DNA of 64,000 nucleotides. It comes from Nocardia crassostreae. Lineage in GTDB: Bacteria > Actinomycetota > Actinomycetes > Mycobacteriales > Mycobacteriaceae. Of this stretch, positions 16,636-25,062 are shown piece by piece. Position 1 is the stretch's first letter. Each line of letters starts with the position of its first letter. A program made the position numbers and the translations under genes. The DNA lies in assembly GCF_001613405.1 (NCBI RefSeq), contig NZ_BDCH01000005.1, positions 54,630 to 118,629 on the forward strand. Direction: 5' to 3'. Under the pieces are notes generated by a model. That model worked only from the letters and a program-made list of their open reading frames with translations. It did no database searches and was not told the DNA's origin.

Positions 16636-17581
16636 GTGCGCGCTCCTTGGTCGGGCGGCTGTGGGCGACTCGGGGGTCCAGGAGTGGGAGGACGAGGTCG
16701 ATGAGCAGGTTCACGGTCACGAAGACCAGGGCGGCGAAGGTGACGATGCCCTGGACTACGGGGATGTCCTGGGTGAGGACGGATTCGTGGGTGAGGCGGC
16801 CGATTCCGTTGCGGGCGAAGACCGTTTCGACCACCACGAAGCCCGCGAGCACGGTGCCGACACAGAGGCCGGTCACGGTGAGCGCCGCACCGGAGGCCGG
16901 GCGCAGGACGTGGCGGAGCTGGACCCACCAGCGGGAGGCGCCCTTGGCGAAGGCGACTTCCACGAACGGCTGGCGCCAGGTGGTGACGAGGCTGGAGTAC
17001 AGGACCTGGGAGATGACCGCGCCGACCGGGAGGGCCAGGGTGATGGCGGGCAGGATGACGCCGCTGAAGCCGTCGCCGCCGAAGGCGGGGGTCAGGCGTA
17101 GACGGAACGAGAACACCTGCAGGAGGAGCAATCCCACCCAGAACGTCGGCATGGACGCGCCGATCGGCGGCAGTGCGGTGAGGATGGCGCGCAATCTCGG
17201 ACGCTGGGTGTAGGCGGCGGCGACGGCCAGTGCGCCACCGCCCGCCACCGCCAGCAGCAGGGACAGGGAGGCCAGGGTGGAGGGCAGGGCCTCGGCCAGG
17301 GCTTCGGTCACGGGCTGGCCGGTGCCGATGGAGCGGCCGAGATCGCCGTGCACCGCGTGGGTGAGGGCGGTCCAGTACTGCTCCCAGATCGGTTGATCCA
17401 AGCCGTATCTGGCGCGCATCTCGGCTATGGCGGCGGGGTCGACGGGTGCGCCCTCGGCGCGATTGACCGCCAGCTCTACCGGGTCGGCGGGCAGCAGGTA
17501 GAGCACGACGAAGGACAGCGTGAAGGCCGTCCACAGGACGCCCGCCGCTTGCAGGAGTCGTCCGATCACGTACCGGCGCAT
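16628..17581 (-). CDS. Peptide-type ABC transporter permease (DppB-like)
   Basis: This 317-residue permease has six predicted membrane helices. It opens with MRRYVIGRLLQAAGVLW, typical of DppB, and has the periplasmic-loop signature around YGLDQPIWEQYW and the conserved GASRWWVQLRHVLRP loop that contacts the ATPase. It starts 4 nt after the stop of the binding-protein gene and overlaps the small gene that follows. Confidence 0.9.
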   Translation of the reverse strand: MRRYVIGRLLQAAGVLWTAFTLSFVVLYLLPADPVELAVNRAEGAPVDPAAIAEMRARYGLDQPIWEQYWTALTHAVHGDLGRSIGTGQPVTEALAEALPSTLASLSLLLAVAGGGALAVAAAYTQRPRLRAILTALPPIGASMPTFWVGLLLLQVFSFRLRLTPAFGGDGFSGVILPAITLALPVGAVISQVLYSSLVTTWRQPFVEVAFAKGASRWWVQLRHVLRPASGAALTVTGLCVGTVLAGFVVVETVFARNGIGRLTHESVLTQDIPVVQGIVTFAALVFVTVNLLIDLVLPLLDPRVAHSRPTKERAHA

Positions 17582-17585
17582 GGGA

Positions 17586-19187
17586 TTACCGCCGTAGCCA
17601 GGTGTCGTGGAATTGCAGGCGGGCGGACGCTTCGAACTTCACGTCGGCGACGGTGTCCGCGACGCCGATGGCTTGGGACAACTCCACGGTGGGAATCCAC
17701 AGGCCCTCGTCGAGCACGGCGTGCTGTGCCTGGCCGAGAATGCTCGCGCGGGCGGCGGCATCGGTGGCGGACAGCTGGGCGGTGAGCAGGGCGTCCAGCT
17801 TTTCGCTGGGTCCGCGAGCATTGAGATTGCGCTGATCGACGCCGAAGGTGGTGCGCAGGATATCGCCGTCGGCGCGGGTGGTGTTGTAGTAGTTGAGGTC
17901 GAAATCCTGGGCGTTCTGCCGGGTCGTCCACTCCGCCACCGAGACCGGATCCAGCGTCAGCTCGATGCCCACGGCGCGCAGCTGCTGCTGGGCGAGTTCG
18001 AGAATGGCCTGATTACCCGCGAACACGGGGGCGAACAGCACGGCCACCGTGAGGCGCTGACCGTCCTTGCTGCGGATGCCGTCCGATCCGGGAGCACAAC
18101 CGGCTTGATCCAGTACCTTTTTCGCGGCTTCCGGATCGAAGGTGACCCGCGCCGAGAGATCCGCGTAGCCGGGGGTGCGGGAGGCCAGCACGCTCTTGGC
18201 GGTCTTGAACTCGGGGCCGAGCACGGTGTCCACCAGCTGCTGCCGGTCGATGGCGGTCAGGAATGCGGCCCGCACCGCCGGATCGCGCAGCGCCCCGCGG
18301 GTCACATTCGGCTGTAGCCCGAAGGGCACGCCCGGGTTCGAGGTGAACTGCACCCGGCCGCCGCTGCCCTCGATCTGCGGAACATCCTGCGGCAGTGCGT
18401 CACTGATGGCGTCGAGCTGCCCGGAGCCGAGGCTGCCGGTACGCACCCCGGACTCCGGGACGACGGTGAAATCGATCCGGTCGAGGTACGCCTCGCCCTG
18501 GTGCGCGAAAACGGCCGAGCCCCAGGTGTATCCGGTGCGCTTGGCCAGGACCGCCGAGGCACCCTGCTTCCACTCGGCATAGGTGAACGGCCCGCTGCCG
18601 ATATTGCCGCCGAGGCAGCGATCGTCGGCCGGTTTCGCGACGGTGGCCGCGGATTGGATGCCGAGCTGCACGGTCGAGGCCGCCTGCAGGAATTGGGCAT
18701 TGGGCGTGCTGAATTCCACCCGCACCGTCTGCGGATCCACCACGGTGGTACCGGCATAACCGGCCAGATAGCTGGCGGCGAGCGGCGCTTTGGCCCCGCC
18801 CACGGCGACCACGGCATCGAGGTTCTTGCGCACCACCTCCGCATCGAGCGGTGTGCCGTCGCTGAAGGTGATGCCGGTCTTCACATGGAAGACGAACTGC
18901 TTGGCATCGGCGCTGACGAACCAGCTGTCCGCCAGCCACGGCCGGATCTGCCCGGTCTCGGGATCCTGATCGACCAGCGAATCCACGACCTGCCGGGTCA
19001 CGTAGATGGTCTGATTCGTCATGGACTGCACCGGATCCGAGCAGGTCGGCGCGACCGACAGGCCGTAGCGCAGGGTGCCGCCGGGCCGGGGCGGCCCGGT
19101 GGTCTCGCTCGCGCCGGTGTCACCGCCGCAGGCGGCGAGCGACAGGGTGGCGGCGAGCGCGCCCGCCAGGGCCAGGGGACGTTTCAT
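17586..19187 (-). CDS. ABC transporter substrate-binding lipoprotein (SBP family 5)
   Basis: This is a 533-residue extracellular solute receptor. The signal peptide ends in the lipobox LAAC (C20), so it is lipid-anchored. GGTLRYGLSVAPTCSDPVQ and LADSWFVSADAKQFVFHVKTG match peptide/nickel-type binding proteins. Family members bind peptides, opines, glutathione or other small compounds, so the ligand cannot be read from sequence. It starts with a 4-nt overlap to the flavin monooxygenase gene before it and is followed by the DppB permease after 4 nt. Confidence 0.9.
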   Translation of the reverse strand: MKRPLALAGALAATLSLAACGGDTGASETTGPPRPGGTLRYGLSVAPTCSDPVQSMTNQTIYVTRQVVDSLVDQDPETGQIRPWLADSWFVSADAKQFVFHVKTGITFSDGTPLDAEVVRKNLDAVVAVGGAKAPLAASYLAGYAGTTVVDPQTVRVEFSTPNAQFLQAASTVQLGIQSAATVAKPADDRCLGGNIGSGPFTYAEWKQGASAVLAKRTGYTWGSAVFAHQGEAYLDRIDFTVVPESGVRTGSLGSGQLDAISDALPQDVPQIEGSGGRVQFTSNPGVPFGLQPNVTRGALRDPAVRAAFLTAIDRQQLVDTVLGPEFKTAKSVLASRTPGYADLSARVTFDPEAAKKVLDQAGCAPGSDGIRSKDGQRLTVAVLFAPVFAGNQAILELAQQQLRAVGIELTLDPVSVAEWTTRQNAQDFDLNYYNTTRADGDILRTTFGVDQRNLNARGPSEKLDALLTAQLSATDAAARASILGQAQHAVLDEGLWIPTVELSQAIGVADTVADVKFEASARLQFHDTWLRR

Positions 19188-20254
19188 CGGGGATCTCCGG
19201 AGGGATAGCGCTGTGCGCCGAGCGGGCGGCTCGGGATGCGGCGGCGGAGTTCGGGGGCCACCTCCGCCTGGAACAGTTCGAGACTTTCGCGGTGCTGCTT
19301 ATCGGTGAGGCCGTCACCGTCGGCACTGAGGTGGACCACCTCGTGGCCGAGCCGCTCGTGGTAGCGGTGCAGTTTGTCGAGGACCTGCTGCGGGCTGCCG
19401 ATCAGGGCGGAGGAGCGGGCGGCGAAATCCTCGATGGAATCGAAGACGACGGGTACGCCGAACTTCCGGGCCACCGCCTGGCGGGCCTCGAAGATGGGCC
19501 GGTAGGCGTCAAGGGCCTGCTGGGAGTCGCGGGTGACGAGGAAACCCGCGGTGCCCGCGCCGACGAGGGCCTCGGCCGGATCATGGCCGTAGGCCGCCCA
19601 GCGCTCGCGATAGTGCGCGACCAGGTCCGCGTAGGGCTCGATGGGATTGGTGACATTCGCCGAGAACAGCGGATCACCGTGCCGCGCCGCGTAATCCGCG
19701 GATTCGCGGCTGGTGGCGCTGCCGTGCCAGATGCGCAGCCGCGGTTGCAGCGGACGGGGCAGCGCCTTGGCCTCGGTCAGCGAGGGCCGGAACTGCCCGA
19801 GCCAGGTGACATTGTCGCTGTCCCACAGCCGCCGGAACAGTTCGTAGCCTTCGCGATTGCGGTCCCACTGATCGTCGGTGGTGACCTGGAACAGCTTCGC
19901 CTGCGCCGCGCCATTGCCCTTGCCGATAATGAGCTCCAGGCGGCCGTCGGAGAGGTTGTCCAGGGTGGAGTAGTCCTCGAAGGCGCGCACCGGATCCAGC
20001 AGGCTGAGCGTGGTCACGCCGGTGAACAGGGCGATACGCGAGGTGACGGCCGCGATATGGCTGAGCACCACGGGCGGGGCGGAGGAGATGAACGGGTCCT
20101 CGTGCCGCTCACCCACCGCGAAGCCGTCGTAGCCGAGTTCCTCGGCGAGCTTGGCGCTGTCGATCACCCGGCGCAGGCGCCGCTGCGCGGTCTCGGTCGC
20201 GCCGGTGACCGGATCGGGGGTGTGGGTGATGAGGGTGATCTGCAGGAATTTCAT
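19184..20254 (-). CDS. LLM class flavin-dependent oxidoreductase (CmoO-like position)
   Basis: This 356-residue luciferase-like monooxygenase has GYDGFAVGERHEDPFISSAPPVVLSH (about 40-65), the barrel strands ITSRIALFTGVTTLSLLDP and a glycine-rich LELIIGKGNGAAQAKLF segment. It overlaps the GNAT gene and the binding-protein gene by 4 nt each. Placement directly after an acetyltransferase parallels the B. subtilis snaA/cmo arrangement. It is the fourth flavin monooxygenase of the operon. Confidence 0.85.
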   Translation of the reverse strand: MKFLQITLITHTPDPVTGATETAQRRLRRVIDSAKLAEELGYDGFAVGERHEDPFISSAPPVVLSHIAAVTSRIALFTGVTTLSLLDPVRAFEDYSTLDNLSDGRLELIIGKGNGAAQAKLFQVTTDDQWDRNREGYELFRRLWDSDNVTWLGQFRPSLTEAKALPRPLQPRLRIWHGSATSRESADYAARHGDPLFSANVTNPIEPYADLVAHYRERWAAYGHDPAEALVGAGTAGFLVTRDSQQALDAYRPIFEARQAVARKFGVPVVFDSIEDFAARSSALIGSPQQVLDKLHRYHERLGHEVVHLSADGDGLTDKQHRESLELFQAEVAPELRRRIPSRPLGAQRYPSGDPR

Positions 20255-20754
20255 GCCGGGATCGCCTCCGAATCGTCGGCCACGTACTTCTCGAACGGAT
20301 GCAGATAGCCGACCGGGGCCTCGATATCGCGCGGCAGGGCGGTGTATCCGGCGGCGGTGTAGAGCCCGACGGCCTCGGGCTGGCGCGGGCCGGTGGTCAG
20401 ATAGATGCGGCGGTATCCCCGCCGGGCGATCTCGGCCTCGAGTTCCTCCAGCACGAACCGGCCCAAACCCTGTCGGCGATGCGTGGCGGCGGTCCAGATG
20501 CGCTTCAGCTCGGCGGTTTCCGCGTCATAACGCTGAAATGCGCCGCCCGCCACCGGTTCTCCACCATCGACCACGACCAGCAGATCGCCGTCCGACGGCG
20601 CGAACTGGCTCGCCGGATAGCCGAGCAGATCCGCGTGCACCTCCCCGGGCGTCCCGCCGTAGCGGCTGCTGTATTCGATGGCCAGCTCCGCCAGCAGCGG
20701 TGCGGCCAGCGGATCGTCCTGTCCGACGTGGAATACGGTGCGCGTCACGCTCAT
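20251..20754 (-). CDS. GNAT family N-acetyltransferase
   Basis: This 167-residue GNAT protein has the acetyl-CoA pyrophosphate loop RRQGLGRFVLEEL (about 98-110) and the late AVGLYTAAGY segment. The ATG at 20754 overlaps the stop of the amino-acid binding-protein gene. In the comparable B. subtilis pathway, SnaA/SnaB N-acetylate S-substituted cysteines before oxidative cleavage, and this gene is the obvious candidate for that step here. That role is inferred from context. Confidence 0.85.
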   Translation of the reverse strand: MSVTRTVFHVGQDDPLAAPLLAELAIEYSSRYGGTPGEVHADLLGYPASQFAPSDGDLLVVVDGGEPVAGGAFQRYDAETAELKRIWTAATHRRQGLGRFVLEELEAEIARRGYRRIYLTTGPRQPEAVGLYTAAGYTALPRDIEAPVGYLHPFEKYVADDSEAIPA

Positions 20755-21728
20755 CCCTTCTTCTTGGGCAGGCCGGGCGGATTGATCCGGGAGTCCTTGA
20801 CGGCTTCGCTGGCCAGGCCCCAGCGGTCGATGACCTTCTGGTAGTCGCCATTGGCCAGGGCGTGCTGCAGGGCCTGGTGCACCGGCCCGATGAGGCCGTT
20901 GTCCTTGCGGGTGAGGACGGCGATCTCGGCTTGCAGGGCATCGCCCGCACCGGAGAAGGTGGCGATCACCTTGGTCTGACCGGCGACCGCCACGTGGTAC
21001 TGGGCGGCCGGGTTCGGCCCGAGGAAGCCGTCGAGACGGTTGGAGGACAGGGCCAGGTAGTAATCGGTGGTCTGCTGGAAGTAGGCGAGATCGATCTTGG
21101 GCAGGCCCTCGGCCAGGTTCTCCTCGTTCCACTTGACCAGCAGCTGCTCCTGATTGGTGCCCGAGCCCACGCCGATCTGCTTGCCCGCCAAGGACTTCCG
21201 GTAGGTGAAGGTCAGGGTCGAATCCTTGGGAACCTCCAGGGCGAGATTGTCCAGGCGGTAGGTGGCGAAGTCGTACTTCTCCTTGCGCTCCTCGGTGACG
21301 GTCACATTGGAGATGAAGGCGTCCACCTCGCCGGAGTCCACCTTCACGAAGTTCTGCGCCCAGTCGGCGGCGCGGATCTCCACCTTCAGACCGAGAATGT
21401 CGGCCACCAGATAGGCGAAGTCCACCTCCGAGCCGATGAGCGTGCGGTCATCGGTGGCGTACGCGCGCAGCGGCGGGCCGGTGCCCGACGAACCGGTGAC
21501 GACGAGGGTGCCGCGATCGCGAATCGCGGCGGGCACCTGCGCGGCAATCGAATCCACCTTGGCGGCGCGCACCCGGCCGGGCTGTTCCGGCGACAGATCG
21601 TAGGTCTGGCCGTTGGCGGTGCTGACGGTATCGGCGGCATCGCCATTGCCGCAGCCGCTCGCGAACAGGCTCAGGACGGCGAGAGCGGCGACGGCGGAGA
21701 GCCGTCTGCGGCGGGTCGACAGAGACAT
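20751..21728 (-). CDS. Amino-acid ABC transporter substrate-binding lipoprotein
   Basis: This 325-residue SBP family 3 protein has a lipobox ending ASGC (C26). The bulk matches polar amino-acid and cystine receptors (SEVDFAYLVADILGLKVEIR, then AFISNVTVTEERKEKYDF). It is longer than usual at the N-terminus (about 60 residues before the ligand domain). With the ATPase and permease genes next to it, it forms a complete polar amino-acid importer resembling the TcyJ/K-L-M-N type. The ligand is inferred to be a cysteine derivative. Confidence 0.9.
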   Translation of the reverse strand: MSLSTRRRRLSAVAALAVLSLFASGCGNGDAADTVSTANGQTYDLSPEQPGRVRAAKVDSIAAQVPAAIRDRGTLVVTGSSGTGPPLRAYATDDRTLIGSEVDFAYLVADILGLKVEIRAADWAQNFVKVDSGEVDAFISNVTVTEERKEKYDFATYRLDNLALEVPKDSTLTFTYRKSLAGKQIGVGSGTNQEQLLVKWNEENLAEGLPKIDLAYFQQTTDYYLALSSNRLDGFLGPNPAAQYHVAVAGQTKVIATFSGAGDALQAEIAVLTRKDNGLIGPVHQALQHALANGDYQKVIDRWGLASEAVKDSRINPPGLPKKKG

Positions 21729-21756
21729 GGGATTCCTCAGGTGTTCGGGCGATGCG

Positions 21757-22521
21757 TCAGAGCGCGTGCGAGAGAAAAGCTTTGGTGCGTGGATGCGAGG
21801 GAGTGTCGAAGACCTGATCCGGTGGCCCCTGCTCGACGATGGTTCCGGCGTCCATGAGCACCACGGTGTCGGCCACCTCGCGGGCGAAACCCAGTTCGTG
21901 GGTGACGATCACGAGCGTGGCGCCGCCGCGGGCCAGATCGCGGATGACATCGAGGACCTCGCCAACGAGTTCCGGATCGAGGGCGGAGGTCGGCTCGTCG
22001 AACAGCACCACCTGCGGCCGCAGGGCCAGGGCCCGGGCAATGGCGACGCGCTGCTGCTGACCGCCGGAGAGGCGGCGCGGGTACTGGTCGGCCTTGTCGG
22101 CCAAGCCGACCCGCGCCAGCAGCTCGGCGGCCTCGGTGCGCGCCTCGGCCTTCGGGCGTCCCTGAGCGGCAATGGGAGCCAGCGCGACATTCTCCAGCGC
22201 GGTCAGATGCGGGAAGAGGTTGAAATTCTGGAATACGAACCCGATCCGGGAGCGCTGCCGCAGAATCTCCCGCTCAGCCAGTTCGTACAGCCGGTCGCCC
22301 TTGCGCCGGTAGCCGACCAGCTCGCCGCCGACCCGGACCGTGCCCGCATCCACCTGCTCCAGATGATTGATGGTCCGCAGCAGCGTGGACTTGCCCGAGC
22401 CGCTCGGCCCGAGCACCACGGTGACCTCGCCCGGACGCACGGCCAGATCGATTCCGGCCAGCACCTCGTGCGCGCCGAAGGACTTCCGGATGCCGCGCAG
22501 TTCGACCGCGTACTCGCTCAT
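21757..22521 (-). CDS. Amino-acid ABC transporter ATP-binding protein
   Basis: This 254-residue ABC ATPase has Walker A GPSGSGKST (about 35-43), Q-loop FQNFNLFPHLT, signature LSGGQQQR, Walker B VVLFDEPTSALDPE and switch histidine VTHEL, all typical of GlnQ/TcyN-type subunits. The ATG at 22521 overlaps the permease stop by 4 nt. It is followed after 28 nt by its binding-protein gene, the largest gap in this half of the operon. Confidence 0.93.
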   Translation of the reverse strand: MSEYAVELRGIRKSFGAHEVLAGIDLAVRPGEVTVVLGPSGSGKSTLLRTINHLEQVDAGTVRVGGELVGYRRKGDRLYELAEREILRQRSRIGFVFQNFNLFPHLTALENVALAPIAAQGRPKAEARTEAAELLARVGLADKADQYPRRLSGGQQQRVAIARALALRPQVVLFDEPTSALDPELVGEVLDVIRDLARGGATLVIVTHELGFAREVADTVVLMDAGTIVEQGPPDQVFDTPSHPRTKAFLSHAL

Positions 22522-23468
22522 CGCGCCGCCGCCTTCGCTCGAATATCGGCGTAGGCGCCACGCGCCCGCTGCCACGGCGTCGGCGGGAGTTCGCGGACGC
22601 TGCCCTGCGCGTAGTGCCGTTCGACGTAGTACTGCACGACATTGAGGACGGTGGTGAGCACGATGTACCAGACCGTGGCCACCATGAGCAGCGGCACCAC
22701 CCGGCCATTGCGGCCGAAGATCACCTGGACCTGGTAGAAGAGTTCGGCGATGGCCATGGTGGAGACGATCGAGGTGCCCTTGAACAGGCTGATGACCTCA
22801 TTGGCGGCATTGGGCAGGATGCCGCGCATGGCCTGCGGCCCGATGACGGTGAAGAACTGCCGCCGCCACGGCAGGCCCAGCGCCTTGGCCGCCTCCCACT
22901 GCCCCTGGTCCACCGAGATGATGCCCGCGCGAATGATCTCCGCGGAGTATGCCGCCTGATGCAGCGCCAGCCCGATGACGGCGGCGGTGAATCCGCTGAT
23001 CACATTGTTGGTGTCGAACCGCACGAACTCCGGTCCGAACGGAATGCCCAGGGACACGGACTGATACAGGTAGGCCAGGTTGAACCAGAACAGCAACTGC
23101 ACGATGAGCGGAATGGACCGGAAGGCCCAGATGTAGGTCCACGAAATCACCTGCAGCACCGGGCTCTTCGACAGGCGGCCGGCGGCCAGCCAGATGCCGA
23201 GGAAGAAGCCGAGCAGGGTGCCCCACATCGTCAGTTCCAGGGTGACCTTCAGCGCGGCCAGGACCGAGGCGGCGGTCAGGTAGTCGGCGAAGGTGGACCA
23301 GTCCCAGCCCGGATTGGTCGCCAGGCCGTGCACGAACTGGGCGACCAGCACCAGTGCGATACCGCCGGTCACCCAGCGCCACGGATGACGGGTGCGGACG
23401 ACGGTCAGCGTGCCGTCGTCGTCGGTGACCGCTTCCGGTTTCCCGGGAGGCGCGGCGAGGATGCTCAT
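22518..23468 (-). CDS. Amino-acid ABC transporter permease
   Basis: This 316-residue permease of the HisM/GltK type is the first gene of the 14-gene operon. An N-terminal cytoplasmic tail of about 30 residues leads to the first membrane helix. The EAA loop reads GQWEAAKALGLPWRRQFFTVI. One permease gene implies a homodimeric channel. A 22-bp palindrome (23493-23514) lies 25 nt upstream of the start codon. Confidence 0.9.
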   Translation of the reverse strand: MSILAAPPGKPEAVTDDDGTLTVVRTRHPWRWVTGGIALVLVAQFVHGLATNPGWDWSTFADYLTAASVLAALKVTLELTMWGTLLGFFLGIWLAAGRLSKSPVLQVISWTYIWAFRSIPLIVQLLFWFNLAYLYQSVSLGIPFGPEFVRFDTNNVISGFTAAVIGLALHQAAYSAEIIRAGIISVDQGQWEAAKALGLPWRRQFFTVIGPQAMRGILPNAANEVISLFKGTSIVSTMAIAELFYQVQVIFGRNGRVVPLLMVATVWYIVLTTVLNVVQYYVERHYAQGSVRELPPTPWQRARGAYADIRAKAAAR

Positions 23469-23492
23469 GGGACGAATCTATGGAGCGCGGGG

Positions 23493-23514
23493 GATCGTGT
23501 CGCCGGTCACGATC
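23493..23514. promoter_or_regulatory. Palindrome upstream of the 14-gene operon
   Basis: The arms GATCGTG and CACGATC are separated by TCGCCGGT. The site lies 25 nt before the first start codon of the leftward operon, a suitable place for a repressor operator. The regulator is unknown. Confidence 0.55.
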
Positions 23515-23567
23515 AGTGTGAATTCAATTGTTTCTCAATACTTTTGCTATGCGCAGGAATACAGCGC

Positions 23568-23596
23568 ACCCGCTCGGTCGAGCTGACCGAGCGGGT
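23568..23596 (-). terminator. Hairpin between YeiH gene and the 14-gene operon
   Basis: A perfect 12-bp stem (ACCCGCTCGGTC with GACCGAGCGGGT) has a 5-nt loop. It lies after the YeiH-type gene and would end its transcript. The stem core recurs at 26711-26751. Confidence 0.6.
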
Positions 23597-23644
23597 TCGC
23601 CGTTATTCCCAGCCGACCGGCATCGGCCGGGCGCGGTGCTGGTC

Positions 23645-24805
23645 TCAGGGCTGGAAACTGTGGAACAACAACACCGAGAGTCCCAGGCCCACCAGCAGAT
23701 TCACCACCGTGGCCGCGCCGAACACCACGATCGGGCGCGGACCGGCTTCCCGGATGCCCTTGGCGGAGAAGCCGAGACCGATGGACACGAAAGCGAAGAT
23801 GAGGAACCAGGTGCGCAGATCGTTCACCGTGGCAATGGCCGCCTTGCCATTGTCGGCGTACTGCACATACAGCGTGCCGATGACCGAGGCGGCGACGAAG
23901 CCGAGCACGAATTTCGGGAATCGGGCCCAGAATTCGCCGATGGTCGGGCGCTGCGCCGTCCCGGTGCGATCCACCTTCAGCGCGAAATACGCGGTGAGCG
24001 CAATGGCGACCAGGCCGATCAGGGCGTTCTGCGTGGTCTTCACAATGGTCGCGATCTGCAGCGCGTCCTCGCCCGCCAGGGCACCGGAGGCCGCCACGGC
24101 AGCGGTGGTGTCGATATTGCCGCCGATCCACGCACCGGCCACCGCATCGGAGAGCCCGAACAGCTCGGCCGCCCAGGGCAGGATAAAGATGGACGGCAGG
24201 GCGAACACGATCACCATGGATGCGGCATAGGCGAGCTGTTCCTTCTTGGCCTGCACCGCACCCGCCGCGGCAATGGCGGCGCTCACACCGCAGATTGACA
24301 CCGCCGAGGCTAGCAGCGCGCGCAGCCTATCGTCGATTCCGAGGAAGCCGCCGAACCACCAGGTGAACCCGAAGACCGCCGTGATCAGCAGCAGCGCCTG
24401 CACGATGGCGGGCCCGGCGGCCGTGACGAGAATCTTCAGATTGACCGAGGCGCCCAGCAGCACCACGCCGGTCTTGATGAAGAACTCGGTCCGGAATCCG
24501 GCCGAAATGCGCTCCCGCAGGCCGAGTTTCCACAATGCGACATTGCCCAGTAGGCCGAGCACAATGGCGTAGATCGGGAACTCGACGGTCTTGGCGACCT
24601 TCGCGAACGAGGTGCCCGCCGCCCACTGGGGCACGTGCACGTCCAGGTACCGGGTGGCCGCGCCGAGCGCGATCACCACGGCGACGCCCGCGACGGCCAG
24701 CGCCACCGGATTGCCGCCGGGCGCCGACGTGCCGGTAGCTACCGGCTTGCCCGTATCCTCCGAGACAGGCTCCCGCGCAGCGGTATTCACAATGCCGTCG
24801 CTCAT
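23645..24805 (-). CDS. YeiH/TauZ-type putative sulfate exporter
   Basis: This 386-residue membrane protein has about 10 helices and belongs to the YeiH (UPF0324) family. It shows the conserved TGVVLLGASVNLKIL, SAVSICGVSAAIAAAGAVQAK and GGNIDTTAAVAASGAL segments. Family members often sit with sulfonate or taurine genes and are proposed to export sulfate or sulfite. The start at 24805 shares one base with the stop of a 48-residue upstream gene (TGATG). Location beside the sulfur-type operon supports removal of surplus sulfite or sulfate. Transport has not been shown from sequence. Confidence 0.85.
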   Translation of the reverse strand: MSDGIVNTAAREPVSEDTGKPVATGTSAPGGNPVALAVAGVAVVIALGAATRYLDVHVPQWAAGTSFAKVAKTVEFPIYAIVLGLLGNVALWKLGLRERISAGFRTEFFIKTGVVLLGASVNLKILVTAAGPAIVQALLLITAVFGFTWWFGGFLGIDDRLRALLASAVSICGVSAAIAAAGAVQAKKEQLAYAASMVIVFALPSIFILPWAAELFGLSDAVAGAWIGGNIDTTAAVAASGALAGEDALQIATIVKTTQNALIGLVAIALTAYFALKVDRTGTAQRPTIGEFWARFPKFVLGFVAASVIGTLYVQYADNGKAAIATVNDLRTWFLIFAFVSIGLGFSAKGIREAGPRPIVVFGAATVVNLLVGLGLSVLLFHSFQP

Positions 24806-24951
24806 CACGGCACCCACTTGTCCGGCACGATGCCGGTCAGCACCAGGGCGATCAGGGTCAGCCCGGCGATGACCGCCAGCCAATCCTCGGTCACCCAGGA
24901 CCATTTCCCGGTCGCCGCCGCGACCTGCTCTCCGGCGGATTCCTCTGACAT
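24805..24951 (-). CDS. Small single-span membrane protein coupled to YeiH gene, 48 aa
   Basis: The ORF begins MSEESAGEQVAAATGKWSWV and then has a hydrophobic span (LAVIAGLTLIALVLTGIVP, about 25-43), ending PDKWVP. Its stop TGA overlaps the ATG of the exporter gene (TGATG), a sign of translational coupling. GC at third positions is high, as in real genes here. It may be a small subunit or regulator of the exporter. Confidence 0.65.
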   Translation of the reverse strand: MSEESAGEQVAAATGKWSWVTEDWLAVIAGLTLIALVLTGIVPDKWVP

Positions 24952-25062
24952 GACCGGTTTCTCGCTTTCCGAACTGGCTTGGACCGGGCGACACGATCGC
25001 TCACCCGGCCCATCCAGTCCAGCAGCGCGGTCAGCGGCGCGACAGGATTGCGCTCACCGGGA

